Assembly (NCBI GenBank): GCA_938023035.1
Contig: CALIDI010000034.1
Span: forward strand, 1-64,000
Reading direction: 5' to 3'
DNA: 64,000 bases
Origin: an uncultured Leptolyngbyaceae cyanobacterium
GTDB lineage: Bacteria > Cyanobacteriota > Cyanobacteriia > Leptolyngbyales > Leptolyngbyaceae
Part shown: positions 1 through 7,673 of the stretch, in pieces
Numbering within the stretch: position 1 is the first letter of the stretch
Layout: each line of letters opens with the position of its first letter
Notes under the pieces: model-generated
What the model was told of the DNA's origin: nothing
Database searches by the model: none
What the model saw: the letters and a program-made list of their open reading frames with translations, nothing else
Position numbers and translations under genes: made by a program

Positions 1-158
1 CCAAAGCCATTAAGATGCACATTCTGGCTTTGAATCGTGCCAACCATCATCCAGCAGAGCGTTTGCAGGTGACGAGCATCTTGCCATACGATGTCCCATT
101 GACGCAGCAATTGAGACAGCGCATCATGAAGACCGGAAGTAAGGGGGCATTGATTTGA
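1..158 (+). CDS. C-terminal fragment of an unidentified protein
   Basis: An open frame enters from the left edge (codons in phase with position 3) and ends at TGA 156-158, giving about 51 residues that end in KTGSKGALI. There is no start codon context because the gene is cut by the window edge. I do not recognise the family. Codon use looks like the neighbours, and the frame is open to the edge, so it is probably the tail of a real gene; the short length limits confidence. Confidence 0.4.
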   Translation, partial: KAIKMHILALNRANHHPAERLQVTSILPYDVPLTQQLRQRIMKTGSKGALI

Positions 159-454
159 CTGATTTATGGGTTACTTACCAGCCTCAATCATGCTCTGCTT
201 CCCTCCTAGCTTGCCTTTTATGCCCTCATAGTTTTGTTAGTCAAGCAGGGGGCAAACCACAAAGTAGTGAGCTGGCTTAAAGTAGACATAGGTGTCTTGT
301 GACAATCAGCTCGGCTCGTTACAGTGAAATTCTTCTGAAAGAATCAGCTTAATTATCTGCTAAGCAGATTCGGAGGGGGTGTGAACCCTGCAAGACCGAT
401 CACATTTGCTTTTCTGGGTTTAAACTACCCGATGAGTTTTTAGAGCGAACCACT

Positions 455-814
455 ATGGAAAACAGTCAAAGTGCTTGGATTCGATATTTCTCCATTCTGA
501 TGGGGGCGATCGCTCTTTTTGTTGGGGCATTTTCTCACCGGCTAGAGGCGCAGCCAAACCCATCCCCCAGTTTGACGAGAATGAATCAATTCGGCTGTTT
601 CCGAGGGCGTGCAGAGGGGCAGTTTGATGGCGATCTCTCCCTCACGCGCCGTGAATTTGCCGCTGGGCTGAGTGCCTGCTTACAACAAATTGAGCGGCGA
701 CTGACACAACCCACCTATTCCTCGCGCAGTGAATATGAGGCCGTCTGGCAAAAGCAGCAACAACTGCAACAACAGCTGCGTGAATTGAATGACCAGCTTG
801 ATTCTGTTCAATAA
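455..814 (+). CDS. mini SLH-motif protein with signal anchor and coiled coil
   Basis: 119 residues. A hydrophobic segment at about residues 11-26 looks like a signal peptide or anchor. Residues about 44-83 hold the second half of an S-layer homology domain of the cyanobacterial porin type: FGCFRG, then LTRREFAAGLSACLQQIERR. This matches the TRYEFAAGLNACLDRV segment of the SLH porin encoded near 51 kb in this window. A Gln-rich coiled coil (about 90-117) follows, as in the porins, but there is no beta-barrel. It probably sits in the periplasm or at the peptidoglycan. The function is unknown; it could be a truncated porin relic or a free-standing cell-wall-binding adaptor. The next gene starts 18 nt downstream, so the two may be co-transcribed. 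Confidence 0.7.
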   Translation: MENSQSAWIRYFSILMGAIALFVGAFSHRLEAQPNPSPSLTRMNQFGCFRGRAEGQFDGDLSLTRREFAAGLSACLQQIERRLTQPTYSSRSEYEAVWQKQQQLQQQLRELNDQLDSVQ

Positions 815-832
815 TTCTGGCTCTGCCATACC

Positions 833-2038
833 ATGCCATCGACTTTCCCGCTGTTGGAGACAACCCATACCTGGCTCAAACAGTGCATTGGGCCTCAAGC
901 AAACCGGTTAGATTCTAGTGCTGCCGACTTGTTTGCTGCCTTTCGGCAATTGGCGGATTATGGTTTGCACATTTTGCGTTTGCCGAGTTGCTGGGGTGGT
1001 CTCGAGGTCACAGATTGCCAGTTTCGTCAGTTACAAGAACAGTTTGCCCGCTACTCAGGTGCCCTTGCTTTTTTGCAGGCGCAGCATCATAGCGCCGTTG
1101 CCCTGTTGAGCCGTAGCCCGAATGAAGCCCTCAAAAGGGTCTATCTGCCGCAGATTGCCGCCGCTAAGGTTGCCCTTGGCATTAGTTTTTCTCACTTGCG
1201 GCGATCGCCTCCTCCTCTCCAAGCTGTACCCGTTTCCGATGGCTACGTGCTCAATGGCCAAGCTCCTTGGGTGACGGGTTGGGGTTGCTTTCAGCACTTC
1301 ATTGTGGCTGCCTGTCTGCCAGATCGGCACCTGGTCTATGGTCTGGTGCCCTTTCATCACCAGAGTCAGTCGAGCGGCGAGTTGCGCTGTAGCGAACCCA
1401 TGGCCTTAGCAGCCCTGATGGCGACGAATACTGTAGCAGTTGAGTTTTGTGACTGGCGATTGCCTACTCATCAGGTGGTTGATTTGCGTCCCTGGGAGAG
1501 CCTAGCAGCGGGCGATCGCCAAAATGTTTTGCATCACAGCTTTTATGCTTTGGGCTGCGCCCAAGCTGGGCTAGACATTTTGCAAGCCCCTCAGCCAACC
1601 TCACGAACTGGGCTAATTCACCCAGTCGCTGCCCAACTATCTACCGAGCTGGCCGACTGCCGTGCTGCCATTTATTCTGCGCTCAACGGGGAAGCAGCCG
1701 ATCTCAGTCATCAAAAACTGAGAGCCTGGGCAATTGATTTAGCCAACCGTTGTGCCCAGGCTGCCGTCATTGCCTCTGCCGGTGCTGCAAACAACCTACA
1801 ACATCCGGCCCAGCGAGTGGTTCGTGAAGCCATGGTCTTTTCGGTCACTGGCCAAACGCAGCCAGTTATGGCTGCCAGTCTAGAGCGGCTTTTGCTCAGG
1901 GGCTACCGTCTCCCAGCAATAGAGGAGAATGCATCCTTGAATTCACCCAATTTAAACCCAACCGCTGGTGAGGAGCAAAAGATTATGCCCTGGGGTAGCT
2001 TGCCACTACCGACTGGCCGATTAAATGGCTCCCGATAG
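833..2038 (+). CDS. acyl-CoA dehydrogenase-like flavoprotein
   Basis: 401 residues, the usual length for the acyl-CoA dehydrogenase family. The N-terminal helical region has LADYGLHILRLPSCWGGLEV, the typical 'G-(I/L)..(I/V)P..(Y/W)GG' feature. The middle beta domain has SDGYVLNGQAPWVTGW, equivalent to the family's 'G-(Y/W)-x-L-(N/S)-G-x-K-x-W-(I/V)-(T/S)' FAD-side motif. The C-terminal helical part is more divergent, and I cannot assign the catalytic Glu. Most cyanobacteria lack a full beta-oxidation pathway, so the substrate is uncertain. It starts 18 nt after the mini SLH gene, and its 3' end overlaps the remnant of hupE on the other strand by about 18 nt. The residues after about 355 look like a low-complexity tail. 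Confidence 0.7.
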   Translation: MPSTFPLLETTHTWLKQCIGPQANRLDSSAADLFAAFRQLADYGLHILRLPSCWGGLEVTDCQFRQLQEQFARYSGALAFLQAQHHSAVALLSRSPNEALKRVYLPQIAAAKVALGISFSHLRRSPPPLQAVPVSDGYVLNGQAPWVTGWGCFQHFIVAACLPDRHLVYGLVPFHHQSQSSGELRCSEPMALAALMATNTVAVEFCDWRLPTHQVVDLRPWESLAAGDRQNVLHHSFYALGCAQAGLDILQAPQPTSRTGLIHPVAAQLSTELADCRAAIYSALNGEAADLSHQKLRAWAIDLANRCAQAAVIASAGAANNLQHPAQRVVREAMVFSVTGQTQPVMAASLERLLLRGYRLPAIEENASLNSPNLNPTAGEEQKIMPWGSLPLPTGRLNGSR

Positions 2039-2672
2039 GGCCACTAAACCAGTAGTGCAGATGGCTAAGACCAAAGCGCGCATCCAGCGATGAGACAATA
2101 GCCGTTGTCCAATGCCATAGGCAGCCAGGGCGATCGCCCAGTGCATCAAGGTAAACCCAAGCAGATGGGTTGGGAAGTGGCTTCTGCCCCGACAATGGAT
2201 TCTCCGTAGGCATAGCCATGCAAAATGCCGGCAAGGCCACTAAAGAGACCTAACCCAATCAGGTTCAACCGGTTGCCAAGCGCTAATGCTAAGCCGATAA
2301 GTAAGACAAAACCGGAGATCGCAATCTCTGCCCCGGGGATGTCTACCTTCGCCAGAGGTAGCCCAGTCTCTGCCATTGCCACCAGCAGAAATGTTGTTGG
2401 AATGGCCAGCCCCCAGCCTAATTGGGTTGCAATGACTCCCAGGACAATCACAAACGCCAGGTGATCTATCCCCACTACGGGATGCGCTAGCCCTGACAAT
2501 AGACCTTCCCAGGCGTTCGCTGGTAACCGGTTGCCCATGACATGATGGGCGTAGACCAGCGCAGCGATCGCGCCCCCCACAGACCTAGACCCAACACTAG
2601 CCAGCCCACGCATCCCAGGGAGAGCCTAGAAAAACGATAGACAACTTGGTTAATCACAGTTCTCACCATCAT
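2021..2672 (-). pseudogene. hupE: hupE/ureJ-type Ni/Co permease, two frameshifts
   Basis: Three adjoining minus-strand frames together spell a complete HupE/UreJ membrane protein. The first part, from 2672, gives a signal-like N-terminus (CVGWLVLGLGLWGA). After a shift in a six-base G/C run (2573-2578) the second frame gives YAHHVMG, GLLSGLAHPVVGIDHLAF and GILHGYAYGESIVGAE. After a second shift near 2180 the third frame gives HLLGFTLMHWAIALAAYGIGQ and ends at TAA 2021-2023. HupE proteins carry the H-P-x-x-G-x-D-H signature and are thought to import nickel or cobalt. Restoring one base at each site rebuilds the whole protein. It is a decayed gene, or an intact gene with two homopolymer sequencing errors. 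Confidence 0.8.
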
Positions 2673-3371
2673 TGCATGGGTTCCTTGAACAACTTAGCTA
2701 GCCAATTGTACGCTGCCCTGCTCCGACCAGATATTGTCTTTTATAAATCGTGGCCAAATCTCCATCCGGACAGTTTTAGCCGTAGTTCTCTAGGCAAAAA
2801 CACAGAAATTTTAGGTTGATTCCCTGCCTAAGTTCCGCAATCCTTACCAGGGCGATCAAAATCGGGTTTGCGATTTTGGAAATGGAAGACAACTCAAGTG
2901 TATCTAGCCCTGAGAGTCGCCCCCCACTATTTCCCCATAGACATCATTATGCTTGGAAAATTCAGAATCTCTTTCCCGCTCTGGCTCTATCTGAATCAGC
3001 CACTATTTGAAAAAAAATCAAAAACAATCCTTAACCCGCGTCAATTTTGCCATCGGCATCGCGTTGAGTTGTTAGAACGCTGTCTCAGTAAAACGTGCCC
3101 CTCTAAAGACTTTCACTAGATTTTAGTTGAAGAAGACAACTCTGCCGATAACTTAAAGCAAAGGGCCATTTGCATCGAATTTTGTTATACCGATTTAACC
3201 AGAGGATACGACAGATAGTCGATTAACCGCTAGGTGCTGCGGAGCTTCTGCTCACCAAAAGCGTAAATCGTTCGACAAGCTCACCACAGGTCAAAATCCA
3301 TAGTGGTATCCAGTCGAAAGAATCGGGCTAATCCGAAAAGTACGCCTAGTCTCCTATCTCCCCTAAACTTG

Positions 3372-3400
3372 GCCAGATCGATCAAAGATCTGGCTTTTTT
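3372..3400 (+). terminator. intrinsic terminator-like hairpin
   Basis: GCCAGATC (3372-3379) pairs perfectly with GATCTGGC (3387-3394) across a 7-nt loop, followed directly by six T. This is a good Rho-independent terminator shape on the plus strand, yet no plus-strand gene lies within 1.3 kb upstream. It may end an unannotated transcript. Confidence 0.55.
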
Positions 3401-3451
3401 CTGGTTGTTTCTAGGTTTCTCAAACGATTTCCAGAGCCATTCTGCATAACG

Positions 3452-3549
3452 AGAAGGCCAGACTTCAAACAACCAAAGGTTTTAGTCATTCGGGTCTTTT
3501 GCATTCTGGGTGATCGGTAACGCTCCCGCTCGAAACGATCTGGCCTTCT
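3452..3549. repeat. 11-bp perfect inverted repeat spanning 98 nt
   Basis: AGAAGGCCAGA (3452-3462) is the exact reverse complement of TCTGGCCTTCT (3539-3549), 76 nt apart. The arms share the GATCTGGC word with the terminator just upstream. It could be a folded small RNA closed by a long stem, or a miniature repeat element. Confidence 0.5.
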
Positions 3550-3729
3550 GGATTATTTGGGGAATAAGAACCGTAGCTGCTCCCTTTCTCGCCGTTAATC
3601 GGGAAGAATCAGGCATTTTCACCCTTACGGATTTGTTAAATCAGATTTGAGCGGTAACGGAGCGCTGAAAAGTTGAATAAGGTTCGATTTTGAGGATTGG
3701 GGATCCATCAAAATTTGCCTGACGGAATA

Positions 3730-4566
3730 CTACTTAGCCTGGCTTAAAAGGCGAGTGGGTAAGCAAATTTGCTCAACGACAGGCGTATACCCCAAGCAAT
3801 GACGGGCCACCCTGGCAAAGGATTGGGGGTCTCCAGTGACGCCAATGCGCCGATGGGCAGAAGCTTGGAGATGACGCAGAGAAAGCAAATCTAGTTCTTG
3901 AGCGGCGGCGGTCACTACGGCTTTGGCAGGGTCAACAAGTTGCACCTCTGGTGCCAGGATTTGGCGCAGGACAGGTTCTAAGTAGGGATAATGGGTGCAG
4001 CCATACACAAGGGTGTCAATCTGTTGCTCTAGGAGTGGAGCCAAATACCGTTGCGCAACCTGGATTGTATAGGGTGTATTCAATTGATTCTGCTCAATTA
4101 AAGGGACAAATTCAGGACAGGCAACCTGCCAAATTGCGACATTGGGGTTGATTTCTCGCACCGCATTGGGGTAAGCATGGCTGGCAACCGTTGCCTGGGT
4201 CGCAATCACCCCAATCCGCTGACCAGCCTGTACGGCCGCCTTCGCACCCGGCAAGATTAACCCAAGGATGGGAATCGAGAATTCTGAGCGAACGGTTTCC
4301 AGAGCTAAAGCTGAACTCGTATTACAGGCCATAATGACGAGTTTTGCGCCTTCAGCCGTCATCCAGGTAAGAATCTCTCGGACATATTGCAGAATTTGTT
4401 CTGGGGTTTTTGTCCCGTAGGGTAGGCGGGCGGTGTCACCCAAATAAAGCACCGATTCATTTGGTAATTGCTGTTCTAGTTGGCGCAAAACGGTGAGACC
4501 ACCGACTCCACTATCAAATAAGCCGATGGGAGCATGGCCACAGTTTCGATGATTAATTAACCCCAT
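3730..4566 (-). CDS. murI: glutamate racemase
   Basis: 278 residues, normal length. It interconverts L- and D-glutamate in the cytoplasm to supply D-Glu for peptidoglycan. The family motifs are present: GLFDSGVGGLTVLRQL near the N-terminus, LGDTARLPYG, the first catalytic cysteine in MACNTSSA (Cys81) and the second in YGCTHYPYL (Cys190). The start at 4566 (MGLINHRN) gives an N-terminal extension of about 10 residues before the conserved segment. It stands alone, with the next minus-strand gene about 420 nt upstream. Confidence 0.95.
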   Translation of the reverse strand: MGLINHRNCGHAPIGLFDSGVGGLTVLRQLEQQLPNESVLYLGDTARLPYGTKTPEQILQYVREILTWMTAEGAKLVIMACNTSSALALETVRSEFSIPILGLILPGAKAAVQAGQRIGVIATQATVASHAYPNAVREINPNVAIWQVACPEFVPLIEQNQLNTPYTIQVAQRYLAPLLEQQIDTLVYGCTHYPYLEPVLRQILAPEVQLVDPAKAVVTAAAQELDLLSLRHLQASAHRRIGVTGDPQSFARVARHCLGYTPVVEQICLPTRLLSQAK

Positions 4567-4986
4567 ACCTTGTTCCCTCTTTCCTCACACTCCACACGCA
4601 TTAATGCTGTATCAATAGTTAACATGAAAGAGCCATTAATCGCTCCCTATAGACTTGGACTAAGTCCGGGCCGAGAGTTTTGCCCACAGAAAACCTGGCC
4701 GGCTAGAGCTGGGTATGGTTTGGCTATCCCCATCGGGTTGTTGACTGCCCCTGCTTGCCTGGAGGGTGTGCCCGCGATCGCTTAAACTTGCAAATGGGAT
4801 ACAAAGAGATCCCCGAAATGCACCGATTCCGGGGATCGCGGTTAATTTGTTTGAAGGCGTAGCTGGCACTCAGTCGGTAGTCCTAATGAACTGTAAGAAA
4901 GAAAGAGCAGGGAGCTGTGCGCCCAGACAGAGGGTTCCACTCCTTCAACCCCCGAAATCAGCTTCAATTTACTTGTGCCCAGTTCC
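4567..4986. other. intergenic stretch upstream of murI
   Basis: No supported gene; the small open frames on both strands have no recognisable features. The only structure I see is the hairpin at 4808-4837. The murI promoter should lie here. Confidence 0.4.
4808..4837 (-). terminator. GC-rich hairpin, possible terminator
   Basis: GATCCCCG (4808-4815) and CGGGGATC (4830-4837) form a perfect 8-bp stem with a 14-nt loop, about 150 nt beyond the stop of the small gene at 4987-5301. There is no T run, so termination is uncertain; it could also be a processing or stability element. Confidence 0.35.
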
Positions 4987-5301
4987 TCAGTAGCGTTCAA
5001 CACTAGAGCTATAGACAGGTTCAACTCGAATCCCTAATACGCTAGAGGGGCGCAGCACCATATACTCCCCCTGCACATTTTTAATGGGAACCGTAATAAA
5101 GTCTGCCGAGCTTGACTTGGGCACGAGTTCACCGCTGTACCACTTCTGGAATTCTTGAATTGTCGGAAACCGTACTTCCTCTCGGTGTCCACCTTCAATT
5201 AACAGGTGCACGGCATACTCGGTAGGGGTACGGGCATATTTGCTGCGCCGCTGTTCCCCTGCGGGTGCACCACTTGCTGCCGGATTTACATTCCCAGTCA
5301 T
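4987..5301 (-). CDS. conserved cyanobacterial hypothetical protein
   Basis: 104 residues, no signal peptide or membrane segment. After a disordered Ala/Gly-rich start (residues 1-17) comes a compact soluble domain: YARTPTEYAVHLLIEGG, then FPTIQEFQKWY and VPIKNVQGEYMVLRPSSVLGIRVEPVYSSSVERY. I recall this pattern as a small protein conserved among cyanobacteria without a known role, but cannot confirm it here. The gene is transcribed away from the helicase gene at 5463, with a shared 161-nt intergenic region. Confidence 0.7.
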   Translation of the reverse strand: MTGNVNPAASGAPAGEQRRSKYARTPTEYAVHLLIEGGHREEVRFPTIQEFQKWYSGELVPKSSSADFITVPIKNVQGEYMVLRPSSVLGIRVEPVYSSSVERY

Positions 5302-5462
5302 ACGCTCTATTTATCTTGACTTGAGGATATCCCCAATTATTCCCCAGAATTGGCAGAATGAATCCCTTGATTTGCTGAAACAATGGAAAATCCTTCTGCC
5401 TACCTGCCAGGTTCATTGCTCGCACCGCTACCAGCATCCGATGGTTTACCCTTGCACCGCTT

Positions 5463-7673
5463 ATGTCTAACTTATTTCACCGGTTGGCTCCATTTATTCA
5501 GGAATATGTCTATAACGAAGGTTGGGCTGAACTGCGCCCCATTCAGCGAGAGGCCTGCCGGGTCTTATTTGAGACGGAAGCTCACCTGCTGGTAGCCGCA
5601 GGGACGGCATCTGGTAAAACGGAGGCGGCGTTTTTGCCAATTTTGACTTTGCTTTCCGAAAATCCCCCTAAGACGGTCGGAGCTATTTATATTGGGCCGA
5701 TCAAGGCGCTGATTAATGACCAGTGCGATCGCCTAACAGATTTATTGAAATCGACCGATATTCCTGTTTGGGCCTGGCACGGGGATGTAGGGCAGGGCGT
5801 CAAACGGCGCTTGCTGAAGCAACCCAGGGGAATTTTGCAAATCACGCCCGAATCTTTGGAAAGTTTGTTGATCAATAAATATGCCGAAATTCCCCGTCTA
5901 TTTGGAGACCTGCGATTTGTCGTGATTGATGAAATTCATGCCTTTATCGGCAGCGATCGCGGTGCCCAAATTCTCTGCCAGTTGGCTCGCCTCGCCAAAA
6001 TTACCGGCAAGGTGCCGCGGCGCGTGGGGTTATCCGCCACCTTAGGCGATTATGCCCTAGCTGAAGCCTGGCTACAGGCGGGCACTCCTCAACCCGTGAT
6101 CACACCTGTCGTTGCCAGCAGCAAACGCACCATCCACCTAGCACTCGAGCATTTTTATGACTCTGGGGTCAGTACACGAGCAGTAGGAGAGACGCGCGAT
6201 ACCGCCTTTCCGCCCTGCTACTGGCATCTGTTTCAGCAAAGCCTTAACCGCAAGTGCTTAATTTTTGCCAACGGGCGCACGGAAACGGAGGCAGTGATTG
6301 CCCAACTGCGCCATATTGCTCAGGCAAAGGGTATGCCTGATATCTATCACGTTCACCATGGCAGCATCTCAGCAGAGCTACGTCAGGCTGCGGAGGCCGC
6401 GATGCGTGACCCGACCAGCGCTACTGTTACGGCAGCTACCGTCACCTTTGAGATGGGCATTGATCTGGGCAAGCTAGATCGGGTCATTCAACTAGAAGCG
6501 CCTCCGTCGGTTTCCAGCTTTTTGCAACGGTTAGGGCGATCGGGTCGTCGCGGCAGCCCTGCCGATATGCGCTTTGTCTGCATTGAAGATCAGCCCGATG
6601 GGTCAGAAACCCTACCCCAACAATTGCCCTGGCAATTGCTTCAGTGCATTGCTGTCATCCAACTCTATTTAGAAGAAAAATGGATTGAGCCGCTCGCACC
6701 CCAAATCTATCCTTTTAGTCTGCTCTACCATCAGACCCTCAGCACTCTGGCTGCTATGGGCGAACTCTCACCCCCGCAATTGGCGCAGCACATCCTCACC
6801 CTGCCACCCCTGCGCTCTATTGGCCTCGAAGATTTTCGGTTATTGCTCCAGCATCTGATTAGCCTAGACCATATTCAACGCACTAGTGAGGGGGGGCTGA
6901 TTTTAGGATTGGCTGGTGAAAAGCTAGTCAGAAATTTTAAGTTTTATGCGATTTTCCCTGATAACGAGGAGTTTGCCGTTTGGGCCGAGGGTCGTGAAGT
7001 TGGCACGATTGTCGTGCCGCCCGAGGTAGGAGACAGAATCTCCCTGGCGGGGCGCACTTGGGAAGTGGTAGAGGTTGATAGTCGGCGGAAAGTAGTACAA
7101 GTGCGGCTGTCTCTGGGGACGGCGACTATTTCTTGGCGGGGCAGTGGTGGCAGGATTCACACCCGCATCTTGCAGCGGATGCGGCAGGTTTTGATAGAGG
7201 ACACCCTCTACCCCTACTTACAACCTGGCGCGCGGGCACGGTTGGTTGCAGCCCGTCAATTGGCTCAGAAGGAAGGCATTGCCCATCGATTGCTTTTTTC
7301 TGTAGATGAAGGCTATGCCTGTATTCTGCCCTGGGTTGGTTCTGCCGCCTATCGCACCCTGGAGCGCTTTTTGCGGCTGCACTGCCGCGAGGCTCTGGGG
7401 ATTAAAGGGGTATCAGGACGGTCGCCTTATTATCTGGTGGTAAATCTTGGCAAGGCAACCCTGGAGCAGTTGGACTGGGAAATTCGCTCTGTGGGCGATC
7501 GCCCCCTTCACCCCGAAGCGTTGCTAGCCGAAGACGAAGCCCCAAAACTGCAAAAATACGATGAATACATACCCCCAGAGTTGCTCCGTAAAGCCTTTGT
7601 CAGTGACTATCTCAACTTTACAGAGTTAGCTCAGTTAGCTCAGTTAGCTCATTTTGGCAAAGCCGGAGTGTAG
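5463..7673 (+). CDS. DEAD/DEAH-box helicase, Lhr-like
   Basis: 736 residues. Superfamily 2 helicase motifs appear in order: Q-motif region ([12 protein letters not shown]), Walker [16 protein letters not shown], motif Ib/[10 protein letters not shown], Walker B with DEIH (VVIDEIHAF), motif III LSATLGD, motif [11 protein letters not shown], and motifs V/VI ([19 protein letters not shown]). It should unwind DNA or RNA with ATP. The core resembles Lhr, but the protein is about half the length of bacterial Lhr and lacks its long C-terminal extension. The last codons include a 9-bp tandem repeat (LAQLAQLAH, about 7625-7651). The 3' end overlaps the converging histidine-kinase gene by 25 nt. Confidence 0.85.
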   Translation: MSNLFHRLAPFIQEYVYNEGWAELRPIQREACRVLFETEAHLLVAAGTASGKTEAAFLPILTLLSENPPKTVGAIYIGPIKALINDQCDRLTDLLKSTDIPVWAWHGDVGQGVKRRLLKQPRGILQITPESLESLLINKYAEIPRLFGDLRFVVIDEIHAFIGSDRGAQILCQLARLAKITGKVPRRVGLSATLGDYALAEAWLQAGTPQPVITPVVASSKRTIHLALEHFYDSGVSTRAVGETRDTAFPPCYWHLFQQSLNRKCLIFANGRTETEAVIAQLRHIAQAKGMPDIYHVHHGSISAELRQAAEAAMRDPTSATVTAATVTFEMGIDLGKLDRVIQLEAPPSVSSFLQRLGRSGRRGSPADMRFVCIEDQPDGSETLPQQLPWQLLQCIAVIQLYLEEKWIEPLAPQIYPFSLLYHQTLSTLAAMGELSPPQLAQHILTLPPLRSIGLEDFRLLLQHLISLDHIQRTSEGGLILGLAGEKLVRNFKFYAIFPDNEEFAVWAEGREVGTIVVPPEVGDRISLAGRTWEVVEVDSRRKVVQVRLSLGTATISWRGSGGRIHTRILQRMRQVLIEDTLYPYLQPGARARLVAARQLAQKEGIAHRLLFSVDEGYACILPWVGSAAYRTLERFLRLHCREALGIKGVSGRSPYYLVVNLGKATLEQLDWEIRSVGDRPLHPEALLAEDEAPKLQKYDEYIPPELLRKAFVSDYLNFTELAQLAQLAHFGKAGV

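Larger units (their letters stand above)
2673..3729. other. gene-poor stretch with repeats and hairpins
   Basis: No convincing gene. The short open frames here have no family features. The stretch is more A/T-rich than its surroundings. It holds a block near 3198-3262 that resembles 21095-21150 (both have ACGACAGATA, then GGTGCTG), a TTCGACAAGCTCACCAC-type motif also seen near 36950 and 51960, a terminator-like hairpin at 3372-3400 and a long-range inverted repeat at 3452-3549. Confidence 0.5.

Noticed and set aside
4987-5301. Considered rpoZ (RNA polymerase omega) for the small minus-strand gene
   Set aside because: The sequence lacks the omega pattern (no R-Y-x-x-x-x-x-A-N-R-A segment); it matches instead a small cyanobacterial protein of unknown role.
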